Of a stretch of 64,000 bases of DNA, positions 1 through 9,113 are shown in pieces (position 1 is the first letter of the stretch; each line of letters starts with the position of its first letter). Source of the DNA: Microvirga lotononidis (GTDB taxonomy: Bacteria; Pseudomonadota; Alphaproteobacteria; Rhizobiales; Beijerinckiaceae); contig NZ_CP141048.1 in NCBI RefSeq assembly GCF_034627025.1, forward strand, positions 4,161,001 through 4,225,000. Reading direction: 5' to 3'. A program made the translations under genes and the position numbers. The notes under the pieces were generated by a model. That model did no database searches, was not told the DNA's origin, and saw nothing but the letters and a program-made list of their open reading frames with translations.

Positions 1-813
1 GCCGGAGGATTGGACGTCATGCGCGCCCGAGCCGGCGTAGACCCTGCCATGCAGGAAGTGGATCTGCAGGCGGAAGGCCGCCTGCTTCATGCCGAGTACC
101 TTCGGCAGCAGGCCGTCGTCGCGCGCCTATCCGGGGAGTTGAGCGGGGCGCCCAGCAAGAGCGCCGACGGCGCCGGTTCTGGAGGTCAGCCCCTGACGAA
201 GGTGCAGCGCGCGCAGATGGAACAGCTGGACATCGCCCTGGAGGATTACAAGAAGGAAGTTGCGTCCCTTCAGAAATCGGTCGAGCAGACGCAGTCGCAG
301 ATCGGCACCCTCGAGCGGTTGCGGGAGGAGCTGATGCAAAGCTACCAGCAGCAGGCCGCCGATGTTGCCCGATTGAGGCAGAATCTGGAGAAGGGTCTGA
401 CCTCCATCGGGCGGCTCTCCGAGGAGCAGCGGGCGCTCAGCTTCGTCTCCGAACGGCTGCTCCAGACGGAAGCGAACCTCACCATCGCCAGGCGAGGCGA
501 GGAAGAACAGAAGCGGCAGCTGCAGCGTGTCGACGATCAGCGACGGCTGAGGCTGGTCCGGGAGCGCGAGGAAGCGGAGAACCGGCTGGCCGACATTCGT
601 ACGAGGATCCAGGCTGCCGGCGACAAACTCATGCATGTCGGAGCGTTGAAGTCCCGAGGCCAGGAGAACACGACCGACAATCCCAGCTTCAAGATTTTCA
701 GGAAGGATGGGAACACCTGGTCCGGCTCCGACGCGGTCTACGATACGGAGCTCATGCCAGGCGACGTCGTCGAGGTCATGCTTCCGCGTGAAATCTTCAA
801 GGCAACCGAATGA
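1..813 (+). CDS. Polysaccharide export protein, ExoF-like, C-terminal part (5' cut by window edge)
   Basis: The reading frame is open to the left edge, and the first possible start (TTG at 10) has no spaced ribosome site, so the gene very probably begins outside the window. What remains is about 270 residues: a long charged Gln/Glu/Arg-rich coiled coil (roughly residues 15-210 of the visible part) and a short C-terminal domain ending in GDVVEVMLP, which resembles the closing strand of SLBB-type export proteins. This layout, SLBB regions around a coiled coil, is that of ExoF-type proteins, which take part in moving exopolysaccharide across the periplasm and outer membrane. The glycosyltransferase, flippase and priming transferase nearby fit. 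The family call rests on architecture and context, because the N-terminal export domain is not visible. Confidence 0.65.
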   Translation, partial: AGGLDVMRARAGVDPAMQEVDLQAEGRLLHAEYLRQQAVVARLSGELSGAPSKSADGAGSGGQPLTKVQRAQMEQLDIALEDYKKEVASLQKSVEQTQSQIGTLERLREELMQSYQQQAADVARLRQNLEKGLTSIGRLSEEQRALSFVSERLLQTEANLTIARRGEEEQKRQLQRVDDQRRLRLVREREEAENRLADIRTRIQAAGDKLMHVGALKSRGQENTTDNPSFKIFRKDGNTWSGSDAVYDTELMPGDVVEVMLPREIFKATE

Positions 814-992
814 TGCGAGCTGTCGATGTCACGGGTATTTGCCATGGTCCCGCGGACTGACGGCTGGTTGAGCCGCCGGTCCGATGCCGCCTCCGGCTTG
901 CCTGCCGGAAGCGCATATCGAGCAGCTTCGACCGCAGTTTCGTCGGAGAACGGCATCGCGATCGCCATCTTCAAAATCCAAAGGAGTGTCCT

Positions 993-1427
993 GTGCTGAG
1001 CGTCTTCCGTCAACGGAACCTGCGTATCTGTGCATGGTTCTGCGTCGTGCTGCTCGCGTACTTGTCACTGATCCCCGGGGATCTTGAAATCCGGACCGGT
1101 GCTCCGACCCGGCTCGAGCATTTCGCCGCGTACTTCGGCGCTACGTTGTTCTTCATGTTCGGATATCCGCGGAGACGAGTCTTCGCCGCCATATCCCTCA
1201 TGGTTTACGCCTGTTGCCTCGAGTTGGGCCAACTGATCTCGCCAGGACGATTTGCGAGCGCCATCGATGCAACGGCAAGTATGATGGGAGTCGGCGCGGC
1301 AGGAGCGCTGTCGGTCCTGATCTCGGCTTCGGTTCTGGTTTCAGGACCGAGCTTTCCCGGGGAGCGACACGACCTAACGAAGCGTCTGCTGGAAGAACGG
1401 AGCGACCATTCGCATTGGCAGAAGTGA
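993..1427 (+). CDS. VanZ-like membrane protein
   Basis: This 144-residue protein starts at a GTG preceded by AAGGAG at 981-986. It has an N-terminal hydrophobic segment (about residues 11-30), then the motif LEHFAAYFGATLFF and two or three more hydrophobic stretches, the usual pattern of small VanZ-like proteins with three or four membrane helices. The acidic/His-rich motif after the first helix and the ELGQ motif near residue 83 are typical of the family. Proteins of this kind often sit in polysaccharide loci, but their biochemical role is not established. It follows the ExoF-like gene by 179 bases and ends 11 bases from the convergent deacetylase gene. Confidence 0.75.
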   Translation: MLSVFRQRNLRICAWFCVVLLAYLSLIPGDLEIRTGAPTRLEHFAAYFGATLFFMFGYPRRRVFAAISLMVYACCLELGQLISPGRFASAIDATASMMGVGAAGALSVLISASVLVSGPSFPGERHDLTKRLLEERSDHSHWQK

Positions 1428-1438
1428 GCGAAAGGTCT

Positions 1439-2281
1439 TCACAGTAAATAGCGATGCTGACGATCTAGGATGAGCTTACGAAGCTTCAGGTAAGTCTCTC
1501 CGCCGGCAAGCTTTATCGCCTTCTTCAACTCCCATGCAACCGCCTCACGCACGATCGCAAGCCGGCGGCCCGACGCAATTGCGGTGACTTTGGTCAGCGG
1601 CGTCCGTCGGTAGATCGAGAAGCGGCCATAGACGCGCAGTCCATTCACCATCGTCATGCGAGTCGTAGGTTCCGAGGTGAAGAGGTCCGTCAAGCCCGAT
1701 GCGGCGGCCGCGATTGCAATGTTCTCCGAGTAGTAGCCACCTGGGACCGAACCGGCCGTGACCGGCTTGTCCAGGATCTCCGACAAGACCATCCGGCTTC
1801 GGTGCCACTCGTCGCGCAATATCTGCGGGGAACATGCCGACATCCGTCGCGGGTGGCTGCAGGAGTGTGTGCCGATGATGTGTCCTCTTGAGGTGAGGTC
1901 GCGAATCTGCGCCGACGTCATGAAACCTTTGCGCCCGATATAATCGGTCGTGACGAAGAAATGTCCGCGCCAGCCTTTTCGCTCGAGCGCATCCGCAATG
2001 ATGTTCGCCGCGCTAACGCCACCGTCGTCGAACGTAATCAATAGGGGCGTTGCATCATCCACATGCGAGCTTCTGAGTTGTGGTAACAGGATCGGCGAAG
2101 CTGCCGTGGCCGCGATGGCGTCGAGATGGCGTGCAAATACACGCGCAGGTAGCTTGTACAACGCCGGGCCACCGCCCGGAAAGCCGCTGGCGTCGGGGTG
2201 TTCTTCGACAACGTCGTGATATGTCAGCACGCGCGGCATGGCGGCTGTTACCTCCCGTTCCATCAGCATTCCCGGATACAT
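1439..2281 (-). CDS. Polysaccharide deacetylase (NodB-homology domain)
   Basis: The protein is 280 residues from the first ATG. A later ATG at 2239 (product starting MPRVLTYHDVV) has a GGGAGG stretch upstream and is an alternative start. NodB motif 1, TFDDG, lies at residues 83-87, with the catalytic-base and metal aspartates at 85-86. Motif 2, H-SCS-H, at residues 139-143, supplies the two metal-binding histidines. These define a carbohydrate-esterase-4 metal-dependent deacetylase, which removes N- or O-acetyl groups from polysaccharide. No signal peptide is obvious, so the site of action is unclear. In this exopolysaccharide locus it probably modifies the polymer or a lipid-linked intermediate. 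Confidence 0.85.
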   Translation of the reverse strand: MYPGMLMEREVTAAMPRVLTYHDVVEEHPDASGFPGGGPALYKLPARVFARHLDAIAATAASPILLPQLRSSHVDDATPLLITFDDGGVSAANIIADALERKGWRGHFFVTTDYIGRKGFMTSAQIRDLTSRGHIIGTHSCSHPRRMSACSPQILRDEWHRSRMVLSEILDKPVTAGSVPGGYYSENIAIAAAASGLTDLFTSEPTTRMTMVNGLRVYGRFSIYRRTPLTKVTAIASGRRLAIVREAVAWELKKAIKLAGGETYLKLRKLILDRQHRYLL

Positions 2282-2353
2282 TCTGAATGGCCCTTTGCTA
2301 TACCTCCAGTTACTTTGAAGAAAGGGCTGCTTTATTCCCTCCCTGCCAATCCG

Positions 2354-3442
2354 CTAAGCCGGTTTTAGGGCAGCCCATTCTCCCCGATCATGCCACCGGT
2401 TCCAGAAGCGGATCAAGCCGACCAGAAAGCCGAATCCATAGGACAGATGGAGGATTCCGTACGCTAAAGAGAGACGGGGCATGAGGCGCCAGCCGGCCTG
2501 CCGGGCGGTTAGCGTCGATGCTATGAGGTTCGCGACAAGATAGCTTCCCAGGACAAGCGCCAAGCCCCATGCCGCCCAAGCGAAGAAGGGAGACAGGACA
2601 AACGTGGCGAGCAGAGCTGCCGCGAGGAGAGGAGGTGCGAACTGGCGGGGACGCATCTGGAGAGGGTGCTTCTGCATGACCCTGATCTTCCAGTAGCCGT
2701 ATTGGTAGTACTGCCTCCAGAGCGAGCGGGGCGTGCTGCGGTTGTAGTACTTCGACTTTATGCTCGGGCAGAGCAGAATCTTGCCGCCGTGCTCGAGAAG
2801 GCGATAGTTGAACTCGTCGTCCTGGTTGCGCACCTGCTCTTCGTCGAAAAGTCCGATCCGCTCGAAGACCTGCCGGGGCCAGGCACCCATCGAAACGGTA
2901 TCGCTCCACTCTTCGTGATCCGAGTAGTGAAAACGGCCGTGCCCAACGCCGAAACCCGTCCCGGTCGCCCAGGACACCGCCTCGCCGAACGGTCCTTCGC
3001 TCACGGTCTCCATTCGGCCGCCCACGTGGTCGGCCCCCGAACGTTGAAGGGCCTCGATACATTGCCGAACATGGTCCGGTTCCAGAAAGGTATGGCCGTC
3101 GACACGAACGATGACGTCGCCGCGCGCCTGCGCCAGCCCGGCATTGAGGCCGGTCGACGCGATGCGCCCCGGATTGTCGACAATCATGACAGAAACGTCC
3201 GGATGCGAACCCGCGATACGGGCAATGATGTCGCGGGTGTCATCCGTCGACATGCCGTCCGCGATCAGGACTTCCATCCGATCGCCGGGGTAATCCTGCG
3301 CAAGCACTGCGCCGAGGCTCGCCTCGATGAAACGCGATTCATTCCGGATTGGCATGATAACGCTGACGAAGGGGTAATCGGATGAGGAGGATTGCCTCTC
3401 GTCGTGGTAGCTGTCGATCAGAGGTCCATCTACGTAGTTCAT
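2354..3442 (-). CDS. Family 2 glycosyltransferase, ExoA-like
   Basis: This 362-residue protein has a GT-A domain. It opens with FVSVIMPIRNES (about residue 25), has a VRVDGHT segment carrying the metal/nucleotide aspartate near residue 115, and an acceptor-side motif NQDDEFNYRL near residue 208. C-terminal hydrophobic segments (about 275-300 and 325-345) anchor it in the membrane. This arrangement matches ExoA of succinoglycan synthesis, which adds a sugar to a polyprenyl-linked oligosaccharide on the cytoplasmic face. The sugar and linkage cannot be read from the sequence. It stands next to the deacetylase and the flippase on the same strand, consistent with one repeat-unit pathway. Confidence 0.85.
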   Translation of the reverse strand: MNYVDGPLIDSYHDERQSSSSDYPFVSVIMPIRNESRFIEASLGAVLAQDYPGDRMEVLIADGMSTDDTRDIIARIAGSHPDVSVMIVDNPGRIASTGLNAGLAQARGDVIVRVDGHTFLEPDHVRQCIEALQRSGADHVGGRMETVSEGPFGEAVSWATGTGFGVGHGRFHYSDHEEWSDTVSMGAWPRQVFERIGLFDEEQVRNQDDEFNYRLLEHGGKILLCPSIKSKYYNRSTPRSLWRQYYQYGYWKIRVMQKHPLQMRPRQFAPPLLAAALLATFVLSPFFAWAAWGLALVLGSYLVANLIASTLTARQAGWRLMPRLSLAYGILHLSYGFGFLVGLIRFWNRWHDRGEWAALKPA

Positions 3443-3730
3443 CGACTATTCTCTTTTCTGACGCAAACGTCACCGTCGGCAAAGGGCATCGGATTCAGAC
3501 GTCACTCGGAACCGCTTTGTCAGGGTGGCAGATCAAAGGGAACGACATGCGTGGCACCAGGGCATCAAGTAGAATCGAGCAATGCGCTATCCAATTGTAT
3601 CCTCCATCAAGCTGTGGTGTCTTTTGCCCTCAAGGGGTGCTCCCAAGTATGACTAGACAATTCATGCTCTGCGGAGTTTCGATGCCACATCAGGAATAGA
3701 CTCCGTCCGATGAACAGATCAGGAGCCGCA

Positions 3731-5242
3731 TCACCCGGCACGGACGCGGCTGTTGGACAGGACGAGGCACACGAGGATCTGCGCGAGGGTCGCGCCTGAT
3801 CCCGCAAGTGCAAACAGAGCGATCGCGGCGAGATCGCTTTGGAGATACAGCGCGCCGAAGGCCAGAGCGCCGGCCCGAAGAGCCGTGGTGCCGACCTCGT
3901 ACACGAGGAGGTGACCTTGCAGGTTCATCAGTGGAACTGCGCTCAGCGTCGGCACCGCTATGAACGCAAAGTAGGAAGACAGCGCCAGCCAGCGCGCATA
4001 CTCGCCGGCGATCACCCATTCGGCTCCGAAGACCAATCCAAACAGCCACGGCCCGGTCACTGCGACAAACCCGAACGGCAACAGCCCGATCGCGGCGAGA
4101 GCGACGGTCCCCCTGAGCAGGATCGGTCGCAGAGCGTCCGATTCGTGGCTGGCCTTGGCAATGCGGGCAAGGAATACGGGCCCCGCCGCTTCCGCGATGA
4201 CGGTATTGGGAAGTTGAATGACGCGGGTCGACAGGAGGTAGAAGCCGGCGGCCGATGGGCCGACGAGGGAGGCAAGCATCAGCGACGGGATCGTATAGGA
4301 CAGGTCGCGGAACCATTTCTGGGGCGCGCGGAAGAGGGGAAAATCACGGTAGCGGTAGGCCACGGCCCGCAGGGAGTTCGCCGTAGGCGGAGAATCCGAT
4401 GGGTGAGCCGAAGCCTCCTCCCGCCGCATGATGGAGGGACGCGCTCGGAACCATAGCAGGATCGTTTGCAGAAGCTTTGATAGAATGCCGAGCACCAGGA
4501 GCACCGGGGCCGTGGCCGACACGAACCCGATCGACACCTTCGAGACGTTGTTCGCCAGCGCCTCGATGATGTTGATGCGTGAGATTTCGTTGAACTTGCC
4601 CTGTCGGTAAAGCCAGTGATGAAGCGGCTGGCACAAGCCTGAGAGCAAGATCAGGACTGGAGCGAAGAACAGCAGGTCCGGCGAAGCACTGAATCCTATG
4701 GCAGCCGCGATCTCATGCCGGAAGACCCCGAAAACCAGAAGCGAGATTGCAGATATGACGATCGAAATGAGAGCGGAAAGCTTGAGGAGCGATCGGGCCT
4801 CCGTGCCGGATGGAGGCAGAACGATCGCGGTCCCGTACATGAGATCCGCAAAGGAGCCGATAATCATAACCGTCGCGGTGAAGACGCCGACCGCGCCAAA
4901 GGCCTCAGGACCGTAGAGACGCGTAATCAGAGGAGAGAAGGCGATCGTGAGGAACTGAGCCGTTGCAGCCCCTCCGACGGCCACACTTGCGCTGCGGATG
5001 AAGGGGTGCTTTCTCAGCGTGTGAAACTGCCCGGTCGCCCGGTCGACGACACGGCGAAAAGCCCCCGCATTAGTGCCGTTGGAAAGGGAACCGTCCTCCA
5101 TCGTAGAGTGGATGGGAGGCGCGAGATCCGCGCTGTGAGAGTTTCCGCGCCACATCTGAACTGCTCGATCCCCCATTCTCCGATACTGTCCGGTCGTTTC
5201 GGGCGCTGGCAGCCGCAGGATCCTTGCCGCTTGCGCGAGCAT
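3731..5242 (-). CDS. Polysaccharide flippase, Wzx/MATE-like (oligosaccharide translocase)
   Basis: The frame encodes 503 residues with about 12 hydrophobic segments beginning near residue 85. The opening helix region (AVGGAATAQFL) followed by FSPLITRLYGPEAFGAVGVF is characteristic of polysaccharide_synt/Wzx flippases of the MOP superfamily, which move undecaprenyl-linked repeat units across the inner membrane. The start is uncertain: the first 80 residues are polar and none of the ATGs at 5242, 5176 or 5101 has a good ribosome site, so the real protein may be up to about 50 residues shorter. It lies in the same orientation as the ExoA-like gene and the amino-sugar operon, 288 bases upstream of the former. 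Confidence 0.85.
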   Translation of the reverse strand: MLAQAARILRLPAPETTGQYRRMGDRAVQMWRGNSHSADLAPPIHSTMEDGSLSNGTNAGAFRRVVDRATGQFHTLRKHPFIRSASVAVGGAATAQFLTIAFSPLITRLYGPEAFGAVGVFTATVMIIGSFADLMYGTAIVLPPSGTEARSLLKLSALISIVISAISLLVFGVFRHEIAAAIGFSASPDLLFFAPVLILLSGLCQPLHHWLYRQGKFNEISRINIIEALANNVSKVSIGFVSATAPVLLVLGILSKLLQTILLWFRARPSIMRREEASAHPSDSPPTANSLRAVAYRYRDFPLFRAPQKWFRDLSYTIPSLMLASLVGPSAAGFYLLSTRVIQLPNTVIAEAAGPVFLARIAKASHESDALRPILLRGTVALAAIGLLPFGFVAVTGPWLFGLVFGAEWVIAGEYARWLALSSYFAFIAVPTLSAVPLMNLQGHLLVYEVGTTALRAGALAFGALYLQSDLAAIALFALAGSGATLAQILVCLVLSNSRVRAG

Positions 5243-5307
5243 CCTGCGGCTGCCGCTTTCATCTCAGCGAGATGTCCAACCGTACGGTTCGGAAACTACA
5301 ATGCCTG

Positions 5308-5334
5308 GCGGTCCGTTCGTGGGCATTGGACCGC
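5308..5334 (-). terminator. Hairpin downstream of the LegB-type gene
   Basis: A 7-bp perfect inverted repeat, GCGGTCC/GGACCGC (5308-5314 and 5328-5334), lies about 40 bases past the TAG stop of the dehydratase gene, with no clear T-tract. The stop itself sits in CTAGAGC, the same heptamer that begins the intergenic repeats elsewhere in this window. Confidence 0.35.
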
Positions 5335-5372
5335 ACGAAACGATCGCATGGCGCTCTTGGCCAGGAACAGCT

Positions 5373-6380
5373 CTAGGTGCTGAAGCCTGCGTCTCGCCGG
5401 ACGAGGCCGCGATCAATACGGTCCCGCCACCAGTTAATCGTTCGTTCTAGACCATCGGACAGACGCACCCGCGGCTGCCATCCAGCCTCCCGATGGAGCC
5501 GGCTGCTATCAGCCAGGAGGGCACGCACCTCGGAATTCACCGGCCGGAGGCGCTGGGGATCCTGAACGACAGGTTTGCCGCAGTTCGTCGCTTCCAGGAT
5601 CAGGTTGATCAGGTCTGCAACCGTGACGGCGGAACCGCTTCCCGCATTGTACGCTTTGCCGAATTCGATATTGGGTGCGGATCCGAGGGTGAGGAACGCG
5701 GCGACCGTATCCTGAACGAACGTCAGATCACGAACCGGAGATGTATCGCCAACGCGGATCTCGTGACAGTTTCGGTCAAGGGCTTGCCGTATGATGGTCG
5801 GGATGATGGCACGCTCGCTCTGACGAGGGCCGAAGGTATTGAATGGTCGGAGGATGGCTACGGGCAGATCGAACGACCGAGCGAAGGCTTCCGACATCAT
5901 GTCGGCACCGATCTTCGAGGCCGAATAGGGCGATTGTCCCTGTAGGGGATGGGACTCGCTGATCGGCATCGTGATGGCCGTCCCGTAAACCTCGCTGGTG
6001 GACGTATGGACCACACGCCTGACCCCGAACTCTCGCGCCGCCTCGAGGACGTTGAGGGTCCCGACGATGTTGGTTTCCACGTACGCATGAGGCGTGCTGT
6101 ACGATTGAGGGATCGCGATCAGAGCGCCGAGGTGGAAGACGACGTCCTGATCGCGCACGATCCGGCGTATGAACGCGGAGTCGCGCAGATCGCCACGGAT
6201 CAGCTTCGCGCGGGACCGGGCATCGTCCGGGAGGTCGTCGAGCCATCCGTAGCTGTCATAGGAATTGTACAGGCTCAAAGCCGTCACTTTGGCCGACTGG
6301 GCGATAAGAGCTTCCGCCAGGTGAGAGCCGATGAAGCCGTCTGCGCCGGTGATGAGAACCCTGGTGCCTTCGTATCTCAC
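5373..6380 (-). CDS. legB: NAD-dependent nucleotide-sugar 4,6-dehydratase, LegB-type
   Basis: This is a 335-residue extended short-chain dehydrogenase. The Rossmann motif GADGFIG lies at residues 12-18, followed by the distinctive YNSYDSYGWLD segment of LegB-type enzymes. The SDR active-site tripeptide HTSTSEVYG and YSASK (Tyr/Lys, about residues 148-152) are present. LegB proteins dehydrate a nucleotide-activated GlcNAc to the 4-keto-6-deoxy sugar, the first modifying step towards 4-amino-4,6-dideoxy sugars. It starts at a GTG overlapping the stop of the sugar transferase by 4 bases (GTGA), so the two are translationally coupled. The same operon holds an aminotransferase and a nucleotidyltransferase, but no legionaminate synthase or epimerase, so the product is probably an amino-deoxyhexose rather than a nonulosonic acid. 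Confidence 0.8.
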   Translation of the reverse strand: MRYEGTRVLITGADGFIGSHLAEALIAQSAKVTALSLYNSYDSYGWLDDLPDDARSRAKLIRGDLRDSAFIRRIVRDQDVVFHLGALIAIPQSYSTPHAYVETNIVGTLNVLEAAREFGVRRVVHTSTSEVYGTAITMPISESHPLQGQSPYSASKIGADMMSEAFARSFDLPVAILRPFNTFGPRQSERAIIPTIIRQALDRNCHEIRVGDTSPVRDLTFVQDTVAAFLTLGSAPNIEFGKAYNAGSGSAVTVADLINLILEATNCGKPVVQDPQRLRPVNSEVRALLADSSRLHREAGWQPRVRLSDGLERTINWWRDRIDRGLVRRDAGFST

Positions 6381-7150
6381 GCTTCAGTACCCCGTGTCTT
6401 GGCCGCATTATGGATCGTCAGAGGAGACTTCGGTGGCGGGATCATCACGTGCGGACTCTCACCATGGACGTTTGCCAGTTTCGCTCTCGGCAGTCTGGGA
6501 CCGATACGAAGGACGGCGAGCACGCCATAAACGAGCCACATGATGTCCTGAAGGAAGCTCCGCTGAGAATAGTATTGCAGGTCAATGAGCGCCTTGGCTG
6601 GAAAGATCTCCCGACGGTAGAACTCGGTTGGATCGGAATCTCGCGGATAAAGGGCGTTCTCATTTCGGAAGGTGACCTGGCTTGGCCCGAGAATGCCGGG
6701 TTTGTGATCCAGCACTTCCGTGAAAGTGCCTGTGAAGCAATCTGCGAACGCCATGGATTCCGGACGAGGGCCGATGACCGACATGTCGCCCCGGAGGGTG
6801 TTCCAGAGCTGCGGCAGCTCGTCGAACTTCGAGGATGCCAGGAAGTTTCCGACGGAGGTCAGCCTCGGGTCCTTCTGCAAGGTGAGCGGAGGGCCACTCG
6901 TTCCGCTATCCTTGTGAAATTTGCGGAACTTGTACATGTGGAAGGGGCGACCGTGCTTACCGAGGCGCACCTGCTTGAAGAAGATCGGGCGCCCGCTCTC
7001 CAGCCAGATCGCCGCGACGATCAACAGCAGAGCGGGAGCTAGGAGGATAAGACAAAGGGCGGAAAAGACAATGTCGAATAAACGCCGCGTCGCCTCCGAG
7101 CCCAACCGAAGGACAGTCGATAAACGGCCCTGGGCTTGCGATTTCAGCAT
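6377..7150 (-). CDS. Priming sugar transferase (polyprenyl-phosphate hexose-1-phosphate transferase, ExoY/PglC family)
   Basis: The frame can open at 7186, but the ATG at 7150 has GTGAGG placed correctly and lies beyond the stop of the upstream aminotransferase gene, giving 257 residues. One hydrophobic N-terminal segment is followed by the bacterial sugar-transferase core: YKFRKF, the catalytic acidic motif SKFDELPQLWN and GPRPE. Such enzymes transfer a sugar-1-phosphate from a nucleotide sugar to undecaprenyl phosphate and so start the repeat unit. Unlike WcaJ-type proteins it has only the single membrane segment of the short PglC/ExoY class. The sugar is probably the one made by the flanking aminotransferase and dehydratase. 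Confidence 0.88.
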   Translation of the reverse strand: MLKSQAQGRLSTVLRLGSEATRRLFDIVFSALCLILLAPALLLIVAAIWLESGRPIFFKQVRLGKHGRPFHMYKFRKFHKDSGTSGPPLTLQKDPRLTSVGNFLASSKFDELPQLWNTLRGDMSVIGPRPESMAFADCFTGTFTEVLDHKPGILGPSQVTFRNENALYPRDSDPTEFYRREIFPAKALIDLQYYSQRSFLQDIMWLVYGVLAVLRIGPRLPRAKLANVHGESPHVMIPPPKSPLTIHNAAKTRGTEA

Positions 7151-7160
7151 TGATCTGACC

Positions 7161-8348
7161 TCACTCACAATGAACCGACTTCGCAAGGGCCTGCGTGACC
7201 CGTTCTACATGGGCGTCATTCAGACGGGGGAAAAGTGGAAGCGTCAGTTCGCGCTCGCTGTATTCCTCTGTCTTCGGAAGCTTTACCGAGGGAAGTCGCT
7301 CACGATAGTACGAGAACAGATGAGCGGGAGGATAATGAATCGTCGTCTGAATGCCCGCGTCACGCAGCGACTTGATCACGCGGGATCTATCGACGTCGCC
7401 CGGTAGGATCACAGGCATGATATGGTAGGACGACGTCGTGTTTTCATCGAAAGGAACCACGACTTCGGGGACATATTCTTCCAGAAGAGCCCGGTATAGG
7501 TTCGTCAATTGCCTTCTTTTGAGGTTCCAGGCTTCGAGGTTCTTCAGCTGCACGATCCCAATCGCGGCCCTCAGCTCGTCCATTCGGAAGTTGAAACCCA
7601 GCATGATCATGTCGTAGCCGGGCCCCGATCCGTTATGGCGCTGGAACGTGCCGCTCGTCAGGCCATGGCCGCGCATCTTCCGCATCCGATCGCGAAGGTC
7701 CGGATCGGATGCGATGATCGCGCCACCTTCCGCGGTCGTCATGTTCTTGTTGCCATAGAAGCTTAGCGCCGCCGCAACGCTGTAGGTTCCGACTTCCTTG
7801 AGACCGGTCGCATGAGCGGCATCCTCGATGAGCAGTAAACCTCGCCGATCCGCGAACTCCTTCCAGGCGGGGAGGTCCGCCAGGTAGCCCGCGTAGTGAA
7901 CGAGGATGATCGCCCTCGTCCTCTCCGTGCACTTACTCTCCGCCTCTTCCAAGGACATCAAGGGGTTATCGAGAGACTCGATGTCCACGAGAACCGGCTT
8001 GGCGCCGACATACAGAACGCAATTGATCGTAGCCACAAAGGTTAGAGAGGGAACCAAGACTTCATCGCCCGGACCGATTCCGAGCGCATGGAGGATGAGG
8101 TGCAGACCAGCGGTACAGGAATTGACGGCGATCGTCTCATCCACGGCGTGTATCTTCGCAAGATCTTCCTCGAAGCGTTGGACCCGCTCCCCCATTGTTA
8201 TCCAGCCGCTGTCGATCACCTCACACAGGGCTTCTTTCTCGTCCGACCCGAGCACAGGATCTGCCACTGGGATAAAGGAGAAGTCGGTGACAGGTGTCAG
8301 AGGTGCTTCGTTGATATCGACCTTCGTGGCGGGTGCCGCTGCGAGCAT
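7161..8348 (-). CDS. DegT/DnrJ/EryC1/StrS-family sugar aminotransferase (PLP)
   Basis: This 395-residue protein is a full-length fold-type-I aminotransferase. Visible family marks are the cofactor-phosphate contact NSCTAGLHLILHAL, EDAAHA with the PLP-ring aspartate, and SFYGNKNMTTAEGG, whose lysine forms the internal aldimine. Members transaminate keto sugars attached to a nucleotide. With a LegB-type 4,6-dehydratase two genes downstream, the likely reaction is amination at C4 of a 4-keto-6-deoxy sugar with glutamate as donor. The gene follows the nucleotidyltransferase by 48 bases and precedes the priming transferase by 10, consistent with one operon. Confidence 0.85.
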   Translation of the reverse strand: MLAAAPATKVDINEAPLTPVTDFSFIPVADPVLGSDEKEALCEVIDSGWITMGERVQRFEEDLAKIHAVDETIAVNSCTAGLHLILHALGIGPGDEVLVPSLTFVATINCVLYVGAKPVLVDIESLDNPLMSLEEAESKCTERTRAIILVHYAGYLADLPAWKEFADRRGLLLIEDAAHATGLKEVGTYSVAAALSFYGNKNMTTAEGGAIIASDPDLRDRMRKMRGHGLTSGTFQRHNGSGPGYDMIMLGFNFRMDELRAAIGIVQLKNLEAWNLKRRQLTNLYRALLEEYVPEVVVPFDENTTSSYHIMPVILPGDVDRSRVIKSLRDAGIQTTIHYPPAHLFSYYRERLPSVKLPKTEEYSERELTLPLFPRLNDAHVERVTQALAKSVHCE

Positions 8349-8396
8349 GATGATCTCCGATGAACGAACTCGTTATGCTGATGGTATGCTTGCGTT

Positions 8397-9113
8397 TCAA
8401 ACGGCGGCCGCCGCCAGCGATGGGACCTGATCGTCCCAGTCGATTTCCTGTGCCTTGTGAAAATCCTCGACCCGGCCGATATCCAGCCAGAGCCCCTGAT
8501 GCTTGTAGATGTGGACAGGAACGCTTCTCTCCATCATGCAGAACACGAGGTCGTCGAAACCGAAGGGCATGCCGGAGGGAATGTAACGCAACACCTCCGG
8601 CTCCATGCAGTATGCTCCCATGCTGACGCAATTCGAAAGCGTGGGCTTCTCGCGAAACCGCGTCACGACCCCGTCGACATCGTCAACCACACCGAAATCC
8701 ATCTTCGTGGTTCTCGTCGTCGTGGCAATCGTAAGAGGATGACCGTGGCTGCGGTGGAAGGAGCTAAAAGCGTTGAGGCTGAGATCCGTCAGAACGTCGC
8801 CATTCAGAACGAGAAACGTGCAGTCCAGCTTGTCTCGAAGAAGCGTCAGGGGGCCTATGGTGCCGAGCGGCTCTGTCTCCTGAGTGTAGGTGATGTTCAT
8901 GCCCCATTGCTTGCCGTCGCCGCAGAAGCTACGGATCAGGTGGCCCAGGTATCCGGTCGTGATGTAGATGTCTTCGATGCCGTTACGCCGCAGCCACTTC
9001 AGAAGTAGTTCGATGACGGGCTTGGCTCCGATTGGCATCAATGGCTTCGGTAGAACCGATGTGTATGGCCTCAGGCGCGTTCCTCTTCCCCCCGACTGAA
9101 TGACGGCCTTCAT
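8397..9113 (-). CDS. Nucleotidyltransferase (sugar-1-phosphate NTP transferase)
   Basis: This 238-residue protein begins with the signature MKAVIQSGGRGTRLRP, the NTP-binding loop of sugar-phosphate nucleotidylyltransferases, followed by LPKPLMPIGAKP and a metal-binding LNGDVLTD segment near residue 105. It lacks the C-terminal beta-helix of longer family members. The size and motif set match the PtmE/RmlA-like short forms that activate hexose- or hexosamine-1-phosphate to an NDP-sugar. As the first gene of the operon with aminotransferase, priming transferase and LegB-type dehydratase, it probably makes the substrate for the dehydratase. Which nucleotide it uses cannot be decided by eye. Confidence 0.82.
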   Translation of the reverse strand: MKAVIQSGGRGTRLRPYTSVLPKPLMPIGAKPVIELLLKWLRRNGIEDIYITTGYLGHLIRSFCGDGKQWGMNITYTQETEPLGTIGPLTLLRDKLDCTFLVLNGDVLTDLSLNAFSSFHRSHGHPLTIATTTRTTKMDFGVVDDVDGVVTRFREKPTLSNCVSMGAYCMEPEVLRYIPSGMPFGFDDLVFCMMERSVPVHIYKHQGLWLDIGRVEDFHKAQEIDWDDQVPSLAAAAV

